The position numbers were made by a program, and so were the translations under genes. Shown here in pieces: positions 46,398-46,648 of a DNA stretch of 46,648 nt. This DNA is from a virus: IMG/VR virus record IMGVR_UViG_3300021519_000017, positions 1 to 46,648 of that record. One strand, 5' to 3'. Below the pieces are notes generated by a model, which worked only from the letters and a program-made list of their open reading frames with translations, searched no databases and had not been told where the DNA came from. Numbering within the stretch: position 1 is the stretch's first letter; each line of letters begins with the position of its first letter.

Positions 46398-46537
46398 GGC
46401 CGGCGAACCTTCTGCTAAGTCGTTGATATTGGCGACGAGTGGGGCAACAAGTGGATGTTGCCACCCTCAATCAAATCAATGGGTTGCAATCGGTGCACCA
46501 GAGGTTCGCCATAGGCCGGTTAGCCGCGCAACCCATT
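46398..46537. repeat. interleaved inverted repeats at the right edge
   Basis: GGCGAACCT (46402-46410, preceded by GGCC) pairs with AGGTTCGCC (46501-46509, followed after three bases by GGCC). CAATGGGTTGC (46477-46487) pairs with GCAACCCATTG (46527-46537). GGCAACA/TGTTGCC (46443-46462) is a local hairpin. The first two pairs interleave. It also holds TAAGTCGTTGATA (46416-46428). Confidence 0.55.
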
Positions 46538-46647
46538 GGGGAGTATCCGTTCTAGAGCTGGTTCTATTCCCATCGCCAACGCCTCAACGAATTCCTGCGT
46601 GGCGGGCGTCCAAGAAAACCATTCTCCCTGAATGCGCGCGCCAGCCA
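46519..46647 (-). CDS. C-terminus of a GIY-YIG-like nuclease (partial)
   Basis: A minus-strand frame enters from the right edge and ends at 46519. The 42 visible residues contain ARIQGEWFSWTPATQEFVEA, where R-x-x-GEWF is the last conserved block of GIY-YIG/T5orf172-type proteins. The catalytic GIY-YIG part would lie outside the window. The assignment rests on this short end only. Confidence 0.45.
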
Positions 46648-46648
46648 G

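Noticed and set aside
1-46648. Terminal redundancy of one phage genome explaining the duplicated fibre
   Set aside because: Genes flanking the two copies differ, and the copies diverge at both ends in a hybrid pattern. A plain terminal repeat would be identical throughout.
1-46648. CRISPR arrays and tRNA genes
   Set aside because: No regularly spaced repeat series, and no cloverleaf with an acceptor/anticodon pattern was recognised by eye.

Overview
The window reads as a nearly complete podovirus genome joined on both sides to pieces of a second, unrelated phage or prophage. GC content is high, reading frames are dense, and the host is probably an alphaproteobacterium. The host call rests on codon use and on the small right-end genes, so it is an inference. 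No chromosomal housekeeping gene, rRNA or tRNA is visible.

Layout. (1) At 1-187 is the tail end of a gene from element 'P'. (2) 188-18431 (+) is the podovirus 'V' virion module: fibre and small partner, portal, Bbp19-like protein, scaffold, capsid, two small structural proteins, tail tubes A and B, four internal virion proteins interrupted by an HNH gene, a T7-type tail fibre and a holin-like protein. (3) 18342-30299 (-) is a tightly coupled early/middle operon: DUF3310 protein, T5 A1-like metallophosphoesterase, PD-(D/E)XK nuclease, family A DNA polymerase, cytosine-methylase-like protein, ssDNA-binding protein, RecB-like DUF2800 nuclease, spanins, endolysin and SNF2-type helicase. (4) 30300-30376 is a divergent control region. 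(5) 30377-32727 (+) holds an HTH protein and a Prim-Pol/RepA-like primase-helicase, followed by a repeat-rich gap that looks like a replication origin. (6) 33115-36873 (+) has small early genes, micropeptides, terminators and an HNH gene. (7) 36890-40856 (+) has the large terminase, an ImmA/IrrE-like zincin, a zinc ribbon and small late proteins. (8) 40857-42128 is a second fibre copy. (9) 42139-46648 is P again: a third fibre gene, partner, TM/coiled-coil protein, lysozyme, spanins, an excisionase-like HTH protein and the end of a minus-strand GIY-YIG-like gene.

How it fits together. V has no RNA polymerase, integrase or repressor that I can recognise. It appears to rely on host sigma70 promoters, several placed so that transcription would start at the ATG (leaderless). 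Replication would use the primase-helicase, PolA, SSB, SNF2 helicase and nucleases. The fibre genes at 188 and 40857 share about 913 identical bases and differ only at the ends: copy 1 has P's 5' end and V's 3' end, and copy 2 has the reverse. That is what a single crossover between circular V (40,705 bp) and P's fibre gene would leave. The alternative is an assembly path through a shared repeat. Lysis genes occur twice, once from V and once from P, with homologous spanins.
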